Source: Sodaliphilus sp050873765 (GTDB lineage: Bacteria > Bacteroidota > Bacteroidia > Bacteroidales > Muribaculaceae). From it: a stretch of DNA of 36,407 nucleotides. The stretch lies in the NCBI GenBank assembly GCA_050873765.1, contig JBNMJK010000021.1, forward strand, positions 1 through 36,407, given 5' to 3'. The notes under the pieces were generated by a model, which worked only from the letters and a program-made list of their open reading frames with translations, was not told where the DNA came from and did not search any database. How positions within the stretch are numbered: position 1 is the first letter of the stretch; every line of letters starts with the position of its first letter. A program made the translations under genes and the position numbers. Shown here in pieces: positions 17,845 to 26,702 of the stretch.

Positions 17845-19734
17845 ATGGAATCGCGTGAAATGTCCTCATCGAATAAAGAACTCGAAAAGGATGTAACCTT
17901 GAACTCAGAGTCTGTAGCTCAAACTAACCCTACAGAACTTTCAGAGCAGAAATCTGAAGTGGCTGAAACTGCCACCGAAGAAGTAGTGAATCAAACATCA
18001 GAATCTTCAAAAGATTCTGAGCAGTCGTCAACTAACTATGAGGCAATGGATAAGAAACAGCTTGTGGAAGCACTTCAAAACCTTGCTCAGCAACCTGTAA
18101 ACGAAGTGAAGGACGAAGTGGCTCGGGTAAGAGTTGCTTTTGCCAACCTCCGAAAAGAAGAACTTGCCAAAGAGAAAGAGGCTTTCCTTGCCAATGGCAA
18201 TGAAGAGGCTGCTTTTGCCCCTATGCCCGATGAGCTTGAGGATCAGTTTAAGGCCATTTATGCTGAAATAAAGGAAAAACGAGCTGCCTACAATGCTGCA
18301 CAAGATGCTTTGAAAGCTGAGAATTTGGCTAAGAAAAATGAAATCATTGCAAAAATTAATGAAATAGCTGATGATGCCGACAACGTGAATCGGCAATATG
18401 CCACCGTGCAGCAGCTTCAGCAAGATTTCAAGGCCATAGGTGAAGTGCCTTCTGAAAATGATACAGAGGTTTGGAAGAATTATCAGTTGGCTGTGGAGCG
18501 CTTTTACGACCTGCTGAAGATGAACAAGGAACTTCGTGACTATGACTTTAAGAAAAACTTGGAGCAAAAACAAGCCCTTTGTGCTGAGGCAGAAGCACTT
18601 GATGAAGATGCTGATGTGGTTGACGCTTTCAAAAAACTTCAGCAGCTCCATGCCACTTGGAGAGAAGTGGGGCCTGTGAGCAAGGAAATTCGTGAAGAGC
18701 TTTGGGCTCGCTTCAAAAACGCGTCAGCTGTTATCAATAAAAAGTATCAGGCTTTTTTTGAGGAGCGAAAAGCCAATGAAAAGAAAAATGCCGAGGGTAA
18801 AGAGGCTCTTTGTGAAAAGATTGAAGCTATCTCAACGGATGGATTAAAAACTTATGCATCTTGGGACGAGGCTACAAAAACCATCATTGCCCTGCAAGAC
18901 GACTGGAAGAAGCTTGGATTTGCTTCTCGCAAGGTGAATGCCGAGCTATTTGCACGTTTCCGTAAAAGCTGCGATGAATTTTTCGCCAAAAAAGCAGCAT
19001 TCTTTAAGCAGATGAAAGATGAACTGGCTGCTAACTTAGCAAAGAAGATTGAACTTTGTGAAAAGGCCGAGGCGCTCAAAGACTCTAAAGAATGGAGAAA
19101 GACCACCGATGCACTTATTGCTTTGCAGAAAGAGTGGAAAACAGTTGGTCCAGTGGTGAAGAAGCACAGCGATGCCGTATGGAAGCGTTTTGTGGCTGCT
19201 TGTGATGCCTTCTTTGAAGAGAAGAAGAAGCAGAATGTGAATGTTCATTCTGTAGAGCATGACAATCTTAAGCAGAAAAAAGACATCATCGCACAAATCA
19301 ATGCTATTCTTGAGGCAGAAGACAAAGATGGCGCTCCTGCAAAGGTGCGCGAACTGATGAAGCAGTGGCAAGAGGTGGGCCATGTTCCCTATAAGGAAAA
19401 AGACAAGATTTATGCTGAATATAAGGCCGCTATCGACAAGGCTTTCGACCAGCTCGATATGAAAGCCAAAAAGGCACGAATGGCTAATTTCGCAAACTCT
19501 ATCAACCAGATGAGTGACTCCGGCAAGGTGATGCACGAGCGTGAGCGACTGGTACGCGCCTTTGAGATGAAGTCGCAAGAGCTTAAAACTTATGAGAACA
19601 ACCTTGGATTCTTCAATGCTCAGTCGAAGAGTGGCAATTCGCTTGTGAAGGAAATGGAGCGCAAGATTGCCAATATCAAGGAAGAAATTGCCATGCTTGA
19701 GCAAAAAATTAAGCTCATCGACGAAAAAATTTAA
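17845..19734 (+). CDS. DUF349 repeat coiled-coil protein
   Basis: 629 residues, acidic and mostly helical, with no signal peptide. After a low-complexity Ser/Glu/Thr N-terminus (~1-65) there are at least five DUF349 repeats, each centred on a pattern like LQxxWKxxG: LQQDFKAIGEVP (~191), LQQLHATWREVG (~265), LQDDWKKLGFAS (~350), LQKEWKTVGPVV (~427) and LMKQWQEVGHVP (~505). A C-terminal coiled coil (~560-629) ends in EEIAMLEQKIKLIDEKI. Proteins with DUF349 repeats are widespread in Bacteroidota, but I know of no firm function for this form. Its own promoter candidate and the terminator-like hairpin downstream suggest a single-gene unit. Confidence 0.9.
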   Translation: MESREMSSSNKELEKDVTLNSESVAQTNPTELSEQKSEVAETATEEVVNQTSESSKDSEQSSTNYEAMDKKQLVEALQNLAQQPVNEVKDEVARVRVAFANLRKEELAKEKEAFLANGNEEAAFAPMPDELEDQFKAIYAEIKEKRAAYNAAQDALKAENLAKKNEIIAKINEIADDADNVNRQYATVQQLQQDFKAIGEVPSENDTEVWKNYQLAVERFYDLLKMNKELRDYDFKKNLEQKQALCAEAEALDEDADVVDAFKKLQQLHATWREVGPVSKEIREELWARFKNASAVINKKYQAFFEERKANEKKNAEGKEALCEKIEAISTDGLKTYASWDEATKTIIALQDDWKKLGFASRKVNAELFARFRKSCDEFFAKKAAFFKQMKDELAANLAKKIELCEKAEALKDSKEWRKTTDALIALQKEWKTVGPVVKKHSDAVWKRFVAACDAFFEEKKKQNVNVHSVEHDNLKQKKDIIAQINAILEAEDKDGAPAKVRELMKQWQEVGHVPYKEKDKIYAEYKAAIDKAFDQLDMKAKKARMANFANSINQMSDSGKVMHERERLVRAFEMKSQELKTYENNLGFFNAQSKSGNSLVKEMERKIANIKEEIAMLEQKIKLIDEKI

Positions 19735-19749
19735 TTTTTTCTTGAAAAT

Positions 19750-19815
19750 AATCACTCTCTACGTGCGTCAAACTCCAGAACTCAACTGTGGTTTCCGCCG
19801 TAGCGAGTGATTTTT
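19750..19815 (+). terminator. Large imperfect hairpin, probable terminator after the DUF349 gene
   Basis: AATCACTCTCTACG (19750-19763) pairs with CGTAGCGAGTGATT (19799-19812), 13 of 14 positions, and is followed by three more T. Inside, AAACTCCAG and CTGTGGTTT form a second imperfect stem, so the whole can fold as one extended hairpin. It starts 15 bases after the DUF349 stop codon. The weak T tract leaves room for another role, such as an extragenic repeat. Confidence 0.6.
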
Positions 19816-19842
19816 ACCTATGAATGTAAAACAAATTCTGGA

Positions 19843-21222
19843 ATGAAAGGTAAGGGAAGATACGGACAGTACATTCGTTGGATATTTTTAGGTATCGACT
19901 TTGTTGTCCTCAACTTGTCGTATATCTTGGTGTGCCTATTCTGTGGTCACGACGATATGTTCGTATCCAAACTGGTATGGCTAATGATGAATGTTTCATA
20001 TTTGGCCGTAAGTTATTTCTTCTCCGACATACATTATCGCCGCGTTGTGTTTGCCGACCGTGTGGCCATGCAGGTGATTAAAGCGGTGTCGCTTCACGCC
20101 GTGGTCTTTCTTTCGCTCACTTATTTTTTGAAAAGCGACCACTTCGCCTGGGATAGCTTTGGTAAGTTTTACCTGATTTTTTGCATTGCGCTTGGTAGTT
20201 GGTGGATTATTTCTCGAAAGCTGCTGAAGCGTTATCGATCGTTGGGTAAAAACTATAAGCGGATAGTGGTGATTGGGGCTGGCCAAATGGGACAGAAGTT
20301 GATAGGCGTGCTGCAAGGCGATCAAGGCTATGGTTATCGCATAGTGGGAGTGTTTGACAACAATGATTCCCTTTTGAAAAGCGATCTCTACAAAGGCTCT
20401 CTTGATAAAGTGGAGAGGTTTGTACACGATTATCCCATTGATGAGATGTATTGCTGCATTCCCGACACTGATAATGAAGTTGTGGGCAAACTCCTTTCCA
20501 TCGCCGAGCGTAATGCGGTAGATTTTCTTTTTGTACCTCAGTTTGGCCCACACATTACCCGTCAGTTTGAATTCTTTCTCATTGACAATGTACCAGTGCT
20601 TCAGGCGCGCCCAAATCCGCTCAGCTTACCTGTGAATGCGGCGGTGAAGCGGTTGTTCGACTTTGCGGTGTCGTCGGTAATGTTGATTTTGTCGCCTTTA
20701 GTGCTGATTCCAGTAGGCATCGCTATTAAGATGTCATCCCCTGGTCCCATTTTTTTCAAGCAGAAGCGTACCGGACTTCGTGGTAAAGCTTTCACTTGCT
20801 ATAAATTTCGCACTATGCGCGTGAATAGCCAGAGCGACACTAAACAGGCAACGAAAGACGACCCCAGAAAGACCAAGGTGGGCGATTTTCTGCGTAAAAC
20901 CAGTATCGATGAACTGCCGCAATTTTTTAATGTGTGGCGTGGAGAAATGTCGATTGTGGGGCCTCGCCCACACATGGAGCAGCAAACACAGTTATATAGC
21001 GAACTCATTGACAAGTACATGTTGAGGCATGTGATTAAGCCGGGCATTACTGGCTGGGCACAAGTAAATGGTTATCGTGGGCTTACTGATGAACTGTGGA
21101 AGATGGAAAAGCGTGTGGAATTTGATGTTTGGTACACCGAGAATTGGAATTTTTTCCTCGACTTGAAGATTATCGTGCTTACTGTGGTAAATGCGATAAG
21201 AGGAGAGAAAAACGCTTTCTAA
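19843..21222 (+). CDS. Undecaprenyl-phosphate sugar-1-phosphate transferase (WcaJ/polyisoprenyl PGT family)
   Basis: Starts lipid-linked polysaccharide synthesis by moving a sugar-1-phosphate from a nucleotide sugar to undecaprenyl phosphate in the inner membrane. 459 residues from the ATG at 19843; an upstream in-frame GTG at 19807 lies inside the preceding hairpin and is less likely. Several N-terminal transmembrane helices (~10-120) are followed by a Rossmann-like domain (~135-235, VVIGAGQMGQKLIGVLQGD). The bacterial sugar transferase domain (~265-459) has a re-entrant helix (VKRLFDFAVSSVMLILSP), YKFRTM, the catalytic Asp356-Glu357 in SIDELPQFFNV, and SIVGPRPH. The sugar (glucose, galactose or an amino sugar) cannot be read from sequence. 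No other polysaccharide genes are adjacent. Confidence 0.92.
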   Translation: MKGKGRYGQYIRWIFLGIDFVVLNLSYILVCLFCGHDDMFVSKLVWLMMNVSYLAVSYFFSDIHYRRVVFADRVAMQVIKAVSLHAVVFLSLTYFLKSDHFAWDSFGKFYLIFCIALGSWWIISRKLLKRYRSLGKNYKRIVVIGAGQMGQKLIGVLQGDQGYGYRIVGVFDNNDSLLKSDLYKGSLDKVERFVHDYPIDEMYCCIPDTDNEVVGKLLSIAERNAVDFLFVPQFGPHITRQFEFFLIDNVPVLQARPNPLSLPVNAAVKRLFDFAVSSVMLILSPLVLIPVGIAIKMSSPGPIFFKQKRTGLRGKAFTCYKFRTMRVNSQSDTKQATKDDPRKTKVGDFLRKTSIDELPQFFNVWRGEMSIVGPRPHMEQQTQLYSELIDKYMLRHVIKPGITGWAQVNGYRGLTDELWKMEKRVEFDVWYTENWNFFLDLKIIVLTVVNAIRGEKNAF

Positions 21223-21268
21223 TATCAGTTTTCTGCTCACTTTTTTTACATCTTAATAAAATCTCGTT

Positions 21269-23089
21269 ATGCCGATTAATCTTGAACAGTTAAAAGCGCA
21301 ATCACTGGGCATACTTCGTCGTTTTTACGGCTATGACTCATTCTTGCCGATGCAGTTTGAGGTCATCAGTCACATCATGAATGGCGATGACTGCATAGTG
21401 CTGATGCCCACAGGTGGCGGAAAATCGATATGCTATCAGCTTCCTGCACTCTTGAGCGATGGGTGCTGCATTGTGGTGTCGCCATTGCTGGCACTGATGA
21501 AGGATCAGGTTGACGCGCTTGTGCTCAACGGTGTGCCTGCCGCTTCCATCAACAGCATGCAGACCGATGCACAGAACAGAGAGGTGCTCGATCATGTGCT
21601 CCAAGGTGTCATCAAATTGCTCTACATTTCTCCAGAGCGCCTGCTGAGTGGTTTAGACAACTGGTCGGAACATATTAAAATCAGTTTGATAGCCATCGAC
21701 GAGGCTCATTGTATATCGCAGTGGGGACATGATTTCCGCCCTGAATACACGCAACTATCGGTGCTTAAAGAGCGTTTTCCTGGTGTGCCCATTGTAGCTT
21801 TAACTGCAACAGCCGACCAAATTACACGCGACGATATCAGAAAGCAGCTCCATATTCCTGATGCCAAACTTTTCCTTTCCTCTTTTGATAGGAAGAATAT
21901 TTATCTTTCAGTGTTGTCGGGTTATGCTGGGACACAAAAATTCAATACACTTGTCAAGTTTATCGACCGTCATCGGGGCGAAAGTGGCATCATCTACTGC
22001 TTTAGTCGCAAAAACACGGAGTCGTTGGCTGCCAAACTTCAAAAGCGTGGACTCAATGCTCAGGCTTTTCATGCTGGTTTGCCTGTGTTTGACAAAAATG
22101 CTGTACAAACGGCATTTCTTAACGATGATGTGCAAATTGTGTGCGCCACGGTGGCATTTGGTATGGGCATAGATAAAAGTAATGTGCGGTGGGTGGTTCA
22201 CTACAATATGCCCCAGAATATAGAGTCGTATTATCAAGAGATAGGGCGTGCTGGTCGTGACGGACTTGAAGCCGATGCCTTGATGTTTTATTCCTATGGC
22301 GATGTGATTTCTCACAATAGGTTTGTTACCGAATCAGGACAAGTGAAACTCAATCTGGAAAAATTGGAACAGATGCAGCGTTATGCAGAATCCACCGTTT
22401 GCCGAAGGCGCATCTTGCTGAGTTACTTTAATGAACGGTATGATCACGACTGCGGAAACTGCGATGTGTGCAAGAATCCCCCCAAGCGATTCGATGGCTC
22501 TGTATTGGTTCAGATGGCATTGAGCGCTATCGTGCGCACGGATCAAAAAATCGGTCTTTACATGCTCAAAGACATTTTAAGGGGCGCTTCAAGTATAGAG
22601 GTCATTCAGGCTGGCTATCATCACCTTAAAACCTATGGAGTTGGGCGTAATTTAAGCAATCTGCAATGGAATCACTATCTGCTTCAGATGCAGCAATTGG
22701 GTATTTTTACGGTGGCTTACGATGAAGGGAACCACTTGAAAATCACACCTTATGGCGCCGACATTTTATATGGAAGGGCTAAGGTCCAGCTCACAGAGTT
22801 TGTGAAAAAAGAGTTTGTGGAGCGGCCTGCTAAACAGGTTGGCACGCTTGATCTTGACCTGAGTGCTTCCGAACAGGAATTGTTTAATCAGCTCAAGGCG
22901 TTACGCTACACAATTGCCCAGCGCGAACACAAGAAACCTTATATGGTGTTTAGCGACAAGACCCTCAAAGACATGGCACATCAGCGTCCCACCAGTCGTT
23001 TGGCGTTTAGCTCCGTGTTTGGCGTGGGTGAAGCCAAGACTGAGATGTATTGGAAACCGTTCACCGACCTTATTATTCGGCAATCATAA
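21269..23089 (+). CDS. recQ: ATP-dependent DNA helicase RecQ
   Basis: 606 residues, full length. It is a 3'-5' helicase of recombination and fork repair. Walker A is MPTGGGKS (46-53), the DEAH box is at 144-147, motif III is ALTATADQ, and motif VI is EIGRAGRDG at ~325. The RecQ C-terminal zinc site uses Cys378, Cys395, Cys398 and Cys401 (CRRR ... DCGNCDVC). The winged-helix region follows and an HRDC domain closes the protein (~535-606, ASEQELFNQLKALRYTIA and FGVGEAKTEMYW). It ends at a bidirectional terminator shared with the convergent SulP gene. Confidence 0.97.
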   Translation: MPINLEQLKAQSLGILRRFYGYDSFLPMQFEVISHIMNGDDCIVLMPTGGGKSICYQLPALLSDGCCIVVSPLLALMKDQVDALVLNGVPAASINSMQTDAQNREVLDHVLQGVIKLLYISPERLLSGLDNWSEHIKISLIAIDEAHCISQWGHDFRPEYTQLSVLKERFPGVPIVALTATADQITRDDIRKQLHIPDAKLFLSSFDRKNIYLSVLSGYAGTQKFNTLVKFIDRHRGESGIIYCFSRKNTESLAAKLQKRGLNAQAFHAGLPVFDKNAVQTAFLNDDVQIVCATVAFGMGIDKSNVRWVVHYNMPQNIESYYQEIGRAGRDGLEADALMFYSYGDVISHNRFVTESGQVKLNLEKLEQMQRYAESTVCRRRILLSYFNERYDHDCGNCDVCKNPPKRFDGSVLVQMALSAIVRTDQKIGLYMLKDILRGASSIEVIQAGYHHLKTYGVGRNLSNLQWNHYLLQMQQLGIFTVAYDEGNHLKITPYGADILYGRAKVQLTEFVKKEFVERPAKQVGTLDLDLSASEQELFNQLKALRYTIAQREHKKPYMVFSDKTLKDMAHQRPTSRLAFSSVFGVGEAKTEMYWKPFTDLIIRQS

Positions 23090-23118
23090 TCACTTATTCA
23101 GCATAGTTAAGCGTAATA

Positions 23119-23161
23119 AAAAATCCTCCTTTGCCACCAATTTTGGCGAAGGAGGATTTTT
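23119..23161. terminator. Bidirectional terminator between recQ and the SulP gene
   Basis: A 17-bp stem (AAAAATCCTCCTTTGCC at 23119-23135 with GGCGAAGGAGGATTTTT at 23145-23161, one G-T pair) and a 9-base loop. The A-rich and T-rich ends give a T tract on either strand. The two genes converge on it, with stop codons 30 and 21 bases away. Confidence 0.95.
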
Positions 23162-23181
23162 GTATAGAGTGCTGGTTTAGC

Positions 23182-24882
23182 TTATTTAACAGAGGCTTTC
23201 AGGAAAGCCGTACATTCTTCAAACGTCTTGAACACGTGTTCCTTTGGTATGAGGTCTGGAATACAGTTCATCTTAGTAAGCATGTACATAGGTTGAGGCT
23301 GTACGATAGTCATCAGCACCATCACGCCTCTATCTTTCAGCTCTTTAATGGCAGTCTCCATGGCGTATAATCCCGACTGGTCCATATAGCTAACAAGTCG
23401 CATTCTGATAATCACAATTTTAGCATCAGCGGGCACATCGTTCATAATCTCCTGGAATTTAGTGATTGAGCCGAAGAAGATAGGACCATTCAAGCGTTGT
23501 ATGTAAATTTTATGCTTTGCAGTGTCGGGCATGTCGTTTTCATCGCTCCAAGGGCTCTCCTTGTCGAAGTTCTTCATTTCCTGCGAACTGTATGAACCCT
23601 CCACGAGGTCGCTTGCACGCTTCATAAACAGCACGCAGGCTATCACCATGCCCAGCCCTACTGCTGTGAGCAAATCAACAAACACCGTGGTGAGGAACAC
23701 TACCACCAGCACAAAAGCATCTGAACGCGGAATTTTCAGCAAGTCGCGGAATCCCTTAAAGTCGATAATGCCCCAGCCCACAGTGATGAGGATGCCAGCC
23801 AGCACAGCTAATGGCACATGCTTTACTAAAGAACCCAAACCGAGCAGAATACCGAGCAGTAGCAAGGAGTGAATCACACCGCTGAGTTGAGTGCGGCCAC
23901 CAGATTTCACGTTCACCACTGTGCGCATGGTGGCACCAGCACCAGCCACACCACAGAAGACCCCAGCAATGGCATTGCCAATACCTTGACCGATAAGCTC
24001 GCGGTTGCTGTTGTGCTTGGTCTTTGTGATATTGTCGGCCACAACCGATGTGAGCAGCGTGTCGATAGAGCCGAGACCTGCCAGTGTGAGGCCTGGAATC
24101 ACAGCGTGCTCAATGATGCTTGCCCAATTGATACCTGCAAGGTTGATGCCTTCTTTAGCAAAAAATGGCATAGGTATGCCTGAAGGAATGTCGCCAATTT
24201 TCAGCGCATCGTTGAGCCCACAGAAAAGCGACACGATGGTAACTACTACCAGTGCCACCAGTGTGGCAGGTATCTTTTTAGTAATAAGCGGGAACAGATA
24301 GATGATGGCAATGGTGCCTAATCCCAAGAAAAGGGCAGTGTGGTCGATGCCATGAGCAACGATGCTTCCAAATTTGGTGATCATATCCACCACCAGCACT
24401 GGCGATTTCAAGCCTAATAGGGGATAGATTTGCTGAAGAATGATAATCACGCCAATACCACTCATAAAGCCGGAAAGCACAGGATAAGGAATGTAGCGCA
24501 CATATTTGCCGATTTTTAATATGCCAAACAGAATTTGAAACAGACCGCAGAACATGCCAGCCAGCGACATGGTGATCAGCACTTCACTCATGTTGTGGCC
24601 GCTTGCTGCCCAAGCGCCACTCACCACAGAGGCTGTGATCACCGTCATAGGCCCCGTAGGACCGCTGATTTGAGAATGTGTGCCACCGAAGAGTGCGGCA
24701 AAGCAGCCGAGCAGCGTGGCTCCTACAAGTCCAGCAAGAGCACCTATAGAGCTTGCCGATGGGTCGTCGATACCGCCAAAAGCCTGAATACCGAATGCGA
24801 GGGCAAGGGGTAGAGCCACAATGCCAGCGGTAATGCCACCAAAGATGTCGCCTTTGATGTTTTTAGTCGAAATTAATGCCAT
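23182..24882 (-). CDS. SulP family anion transporter with STAS domain
   Basis: 566-residue inner-membrane transporter of the SLC26/SulP family, which moves sulfate, bicarbonate or dicarboxylates. The N-terminal signature DIFGGITAGIVALPLALAFG is followed by 10 or more hydrophobic segments including GGTHSQISGPTGPMTV, the family's substrate-site loop. A STAS domain fills the C-terminus from about residue 456 (IYIQRLNGPIFFGSITKF ... MDQSGLYAMETAIKEL); the Asp-Gln-Ser-Gly segment sits where anti-sigma antagonists carry their phosphorylatable Ser. The exact anion cannot be told; a bicarbonate or sulfate role is usual. It is a single-gene unit converging on recQ. Confidence 0.95.
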   Translation of the reverse strand: MALISTKNIKGDIFGGITAGIVALPLALAFGIQAFGGIDDPSASSIGALAGLVGATLLGCFAALFGGTHSQISGPTGPMTVITASVVSGAWAASGHNMSEVLITMSLAGMFCGLFQILFGILKIGKYVRYIPYPVLSGFMSGIGVIIILQQIYPLLGLKSPVLVVDMITKFGSIVAHGIDHTALFLGLGTIAIIYLFPLITKKIPATLVALVVVTIVSLFCGLNDALKIGDIPSGIPMPFFAKEGINLAGINWASIIEHAVIPGLTLAGLGSIDTLLTSVVADNITKTKHNSNRELIGQGIGNAIAGVFCGVAGAGATMRTVVNVKSGGRTQLSGVIHSLLLLGILLGLGSLVKHVPLAVLAGILITVGWGIIDFKGFRDLLKIPRSDAFVLVVVFLTTVFVDLLTAVGLGMVIACVLFMKRASDLVEGSYSSQEMKNFDKESPWSDENDMPDTAKHKIYIQRLNGPIFFGSITKFQEIMNDVPADAKIVIIRMRLVSYMDQSGLYAMETAIKELKDRGVMVLMTIVQPQPMYMLTKMNCIPDLIPKEHVFKTFEECTAFLKASVK

Positions 24883-25053
24883 AGAAATAATTTGAAATGT
24901 TTTTATAGAATAATTCTTAGAATAATACTCTTATTCTTTAAAAAGAAGTAGAATAAAGTACTTGAAATGCTAACTAACTCGGATTAATTTATGATAACCC
25001 ATACAAAATTACAAAAAAAAATGCAGATACAGCAGTTACTTCCTAAATTGACG
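24883..25053 (-). promoter_or_regulatory. SulP gene upstream region with a -7 box and repeat-rich leader
   Basis: On the minus strand TAATTTTG (25004-25011) fits the -7 consensus; no -33 TTTG is in place. The implied ~115-base leader is very AT-rich and contains repeated AGAATAAT and its complement ATTATTCT (24909-24945), which could form short hairpins. No gene is visible here. Confidence 0.4.
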
Positions 25054-25095
25054 AAAAAAGAAGACATTCTACTCAATGAAGATAGAATGTCCTCT
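25054..25095 (-). terminator. Terminator of the exported cysteine peptidase gene
   Basis: GACATTCTA (25063-25071) and TAGAATGTC (25083-25091) form a 9-bp perfect stem. In the minus-strand RNA it is followed by a run containing six U (complement of the A tract at 25054-25059). It lies 36 bases past the peptidase stop codon. Confidence 0.85.
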
Positions 25096-25130
25096 TAGGT
25101 CTTATTTTCTTAAACAAGAAGTGCTTGTTA

Positions 25131-26333
25131 TTACAAGCCCATCTTTTTGGCTATTTTTGCAGGCACGGCTTCTTTATTCACCATGATATCCATGGTTTTT
25201 GCTTTGAAATAAGCCTCGCTCACATAGAAGTAGCCGTGGTAGAGTTGGTTGGTGTCCCAGCTGTTTTGTACCTTGAAGTATTTGTTACCATTCTGATCCA
25301 CAGCCTTGCCCACAATCACCATACCGTGGTCATCGGTAGTCTCCTTGTTGTCGAACATCTCCTGACGGTTTTCCTGTGTTACCACCATTTCCTCCACAGG
25401 ACCTTTGATGTCCCATTTCTCAGTCTCGCGATCCTTGTCGCTGAGTTGTGTCCAGCGGTCCATGTCGCTGCCCTTCAAGTCGGGCACCTCGTGGTCAACG
25501 GGAAGCACAGCGTAACCCTTGCGCCATTTAAAGCAAGGTTCGCTCACGTCGGCGCCCCATGCAATGGTGTAGCCGTGGTCGATAGCGTAGTTGGCAATTT
25601 CCAGCAACTCGTCCACCGGCACGTTTTGGTATTGCGACCAAGTCCAGTTGTCGGCCACCTCCAGGGTGAATGGCTTATAGAATGGGTGATGGGTGAATGA
25701 GGCGATTGAAATGTAATCGTCCATGTTGATGCCCAACGAAGCGGCAAATGTTTGTGGAGTGTAGGTTTTTCCTTCATATTTGAAGGTTTCAGGGATCTTG
25801 CCCATGTAGGCGTTGAGCACGCCTTGGAAACCTTCAAGCCAAGAAGGGGTGAGTTTTTTGAGTTTTTTTGAGTTCACTACATCGAGAAAGCCAGAAAGCA
25901 CGGCGGTCAGTTCAGAGGTGTTGAATTTCTTGTCGCCGTGTGTCATGCCAGTGTAGGCCTCGTTTGGCATCATGCCATAGCGGCGCCAAACGTAGGGTAC
26001 ATCTTCAGCGGCGCCACCTTCTGCAAAATTGATTTTACCGTCCATGCGAACATATTTCTGTGCCTTATCGAAGTAGCAGTGCCACACCACGAAGCCCTCG
26101 CTCAAGTGTACCTCCTTGCCAGTTTTGCGCAGAATCTCGTTCTCGAAGAAGGTGTTGGTGGAATAGCACCAGCATGTGCCTGATTTGTTCTGGTCCTTTA
26201 CGGGCGTGCTCTTCACCACCTTCACGTCGGTGAACTTGAAGCCAGTGCTGTCAGGAATCACTACTTTGTCGTCGGCCATGGCGCTGAAAGCCATACCGGC
26301 AGCCAAAATGGCTAAAAATAAATTTTTCTTCAT
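25131..26333 (-). CDS. Exported C1-family cysteine peptidase (aminopeptidase C / bleomycin hydrolase type)
   Basis: 400 residues, papain fold, C1B (PepC/bleomycin hydrolase) type. A signal peptide MKKNLFLAILAAGMAFSAMA (cleaved near residue 20) sends it out of the cytoplasm, unlike classical PepC. The catalytic set is visible: oxyanion Gln48, nucleophile Cys54 in KSGTCWCYST, His336 in DDHGMVIVG, and Asn357 in VQNSWD. It is shorter than the ~450-residue cytoplasmic enzymes. It likely trims peptides in the periplasm or at the surface as an aminopeptidase. It has its own promoter and terminator. Confidence 0.93.
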   Translation of the reverse strand: MKKNLFLAILAAGMAFSAMADDKVVIPDSTGFKFTDVKVVKSTPVKDQNKSGTCWCYSTNTFFENEILRKTGKEVHLSEGFVVWHCYFDKAQKYVRMDGKINFAEGGAAEDVPYVWRRYGMMPNEAYTGMTHGDKKFNTSELTAVLSGFLDVVNSKKLKKLTPSWLEGFQGVLNAYMGKIPETFKYEGKTYTPQTFAASLGINMDDYISIASFTHHPFYKPFTLEVADNWTWSQYQNVPVDELLEIANYAIDHGYTIAWGADVSEPCFKWRKGYAVLPVDHEVPDLKGSDMDRWTQLSDKDRETEKWDIKGPVEEMVVTQENRQEMFDNKETTDDHGMVIVGKAVDQNGNKYFKVQNSWDTNQLYHGYFYVSEAYFKAKTMDIMVNKEAVPAKIAKKMGL

Positions 26334-26369
26334 CGTGTTGTATAATTATTTAATGTGATTTTCTGTTTG

Positions 26370-26401
26370 CAAAGTTACAAATTATTACTTTAACGCCCAA
26401 G
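26370..26401 (-). promoter_or_regulatory. Promoter of the exported cysteine peptidase gene
   Basis: Minus strand: -33 CTTG (26398-26401), 20-base spacer, -7 TAACTTTG (26370-26377). This differs by one base from the ideal TTTG-N20-TAnnTTTG and predicts a start near 26363, about 30 bases before the ATG. Confidence 0.75.
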
Positions 26402-26623
26402 TATATTTCCACCGCTCCATTTTTCAATGCGTGTGGGTGGAATTTTCGCTACTTTTGCATATCTAAGCCATTCATTTAAACGATGATGAAAATTTAATGT
26501 GCAGGGCTTTGCTTACTTATGTAGGGTACGGGCACAAAATTTGATGAAGATACTTCGCAACGCGTTACTCTTTCATATATTACACTTCCTCAGATTGGCT
26601 TTTTTAGAAATTCCTGAGGAAAA
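26402..26623. other. Intergenic region between divergent genes with a second promoter box and a hairpin
   Basis: Part of the 369-base gap between the peptidase (minus) and the LPP20-like gene (plus). On the + strand TACTTTTGCA (26450-26459) is a good -7 match, though the -33 position reads AATG. TTCCTCAG (26586-26593) and CTGAGGAA (26614-26621) form an 8-bp perfect inverted repeat with a 20-base spacer, just before the closer promoter. No ORF of useful length is present. Confidence 0.45.
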
Positions 26624-26655
26624 ATTGCTGATGTGGTTGAAATGTGTTAATTTTG
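26624..26655 (+). promoter_or_regulatory. Promoter of the exported caspase/SUMF1 cluster
   Basis: ATTG (26624-26627), 20-base spacer, TAATTTTG (26648-26655), a near-perfect Bacteroidota promoter 47 bases before the ATG at 26703. No equally good promoter was found before the next four genes, which suggests it drives the cluster. Confidence 0.7.
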
Positions 26656-26702
26656 TAGTTCAGCGTAACTGATTATATGCCAACCATTAAAATTTTAAAG
26701 AT

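Noticed and set aside
18028..18651. Minus-strand frame of 207 codons opposite the DUF349 gene
   Set aside because: Hydrophobic appearance comes from reading Lys/Glu-rich coding sequence backwards; the sense frame has repeated family motifs.
19807..19842. GTG start for the sugar transferase
   Set aside because: The GTG lies in the right arm of the preceding hairpin and adds 12 unrelated residues; ATG at 19843 is preferred.
25125..25700. Plus-strand 191-codon frame opposite the cysteine peptidase
   Set aside because: No family features, while the minus-strand protein has a full papain catalytic set and a signal peptide.
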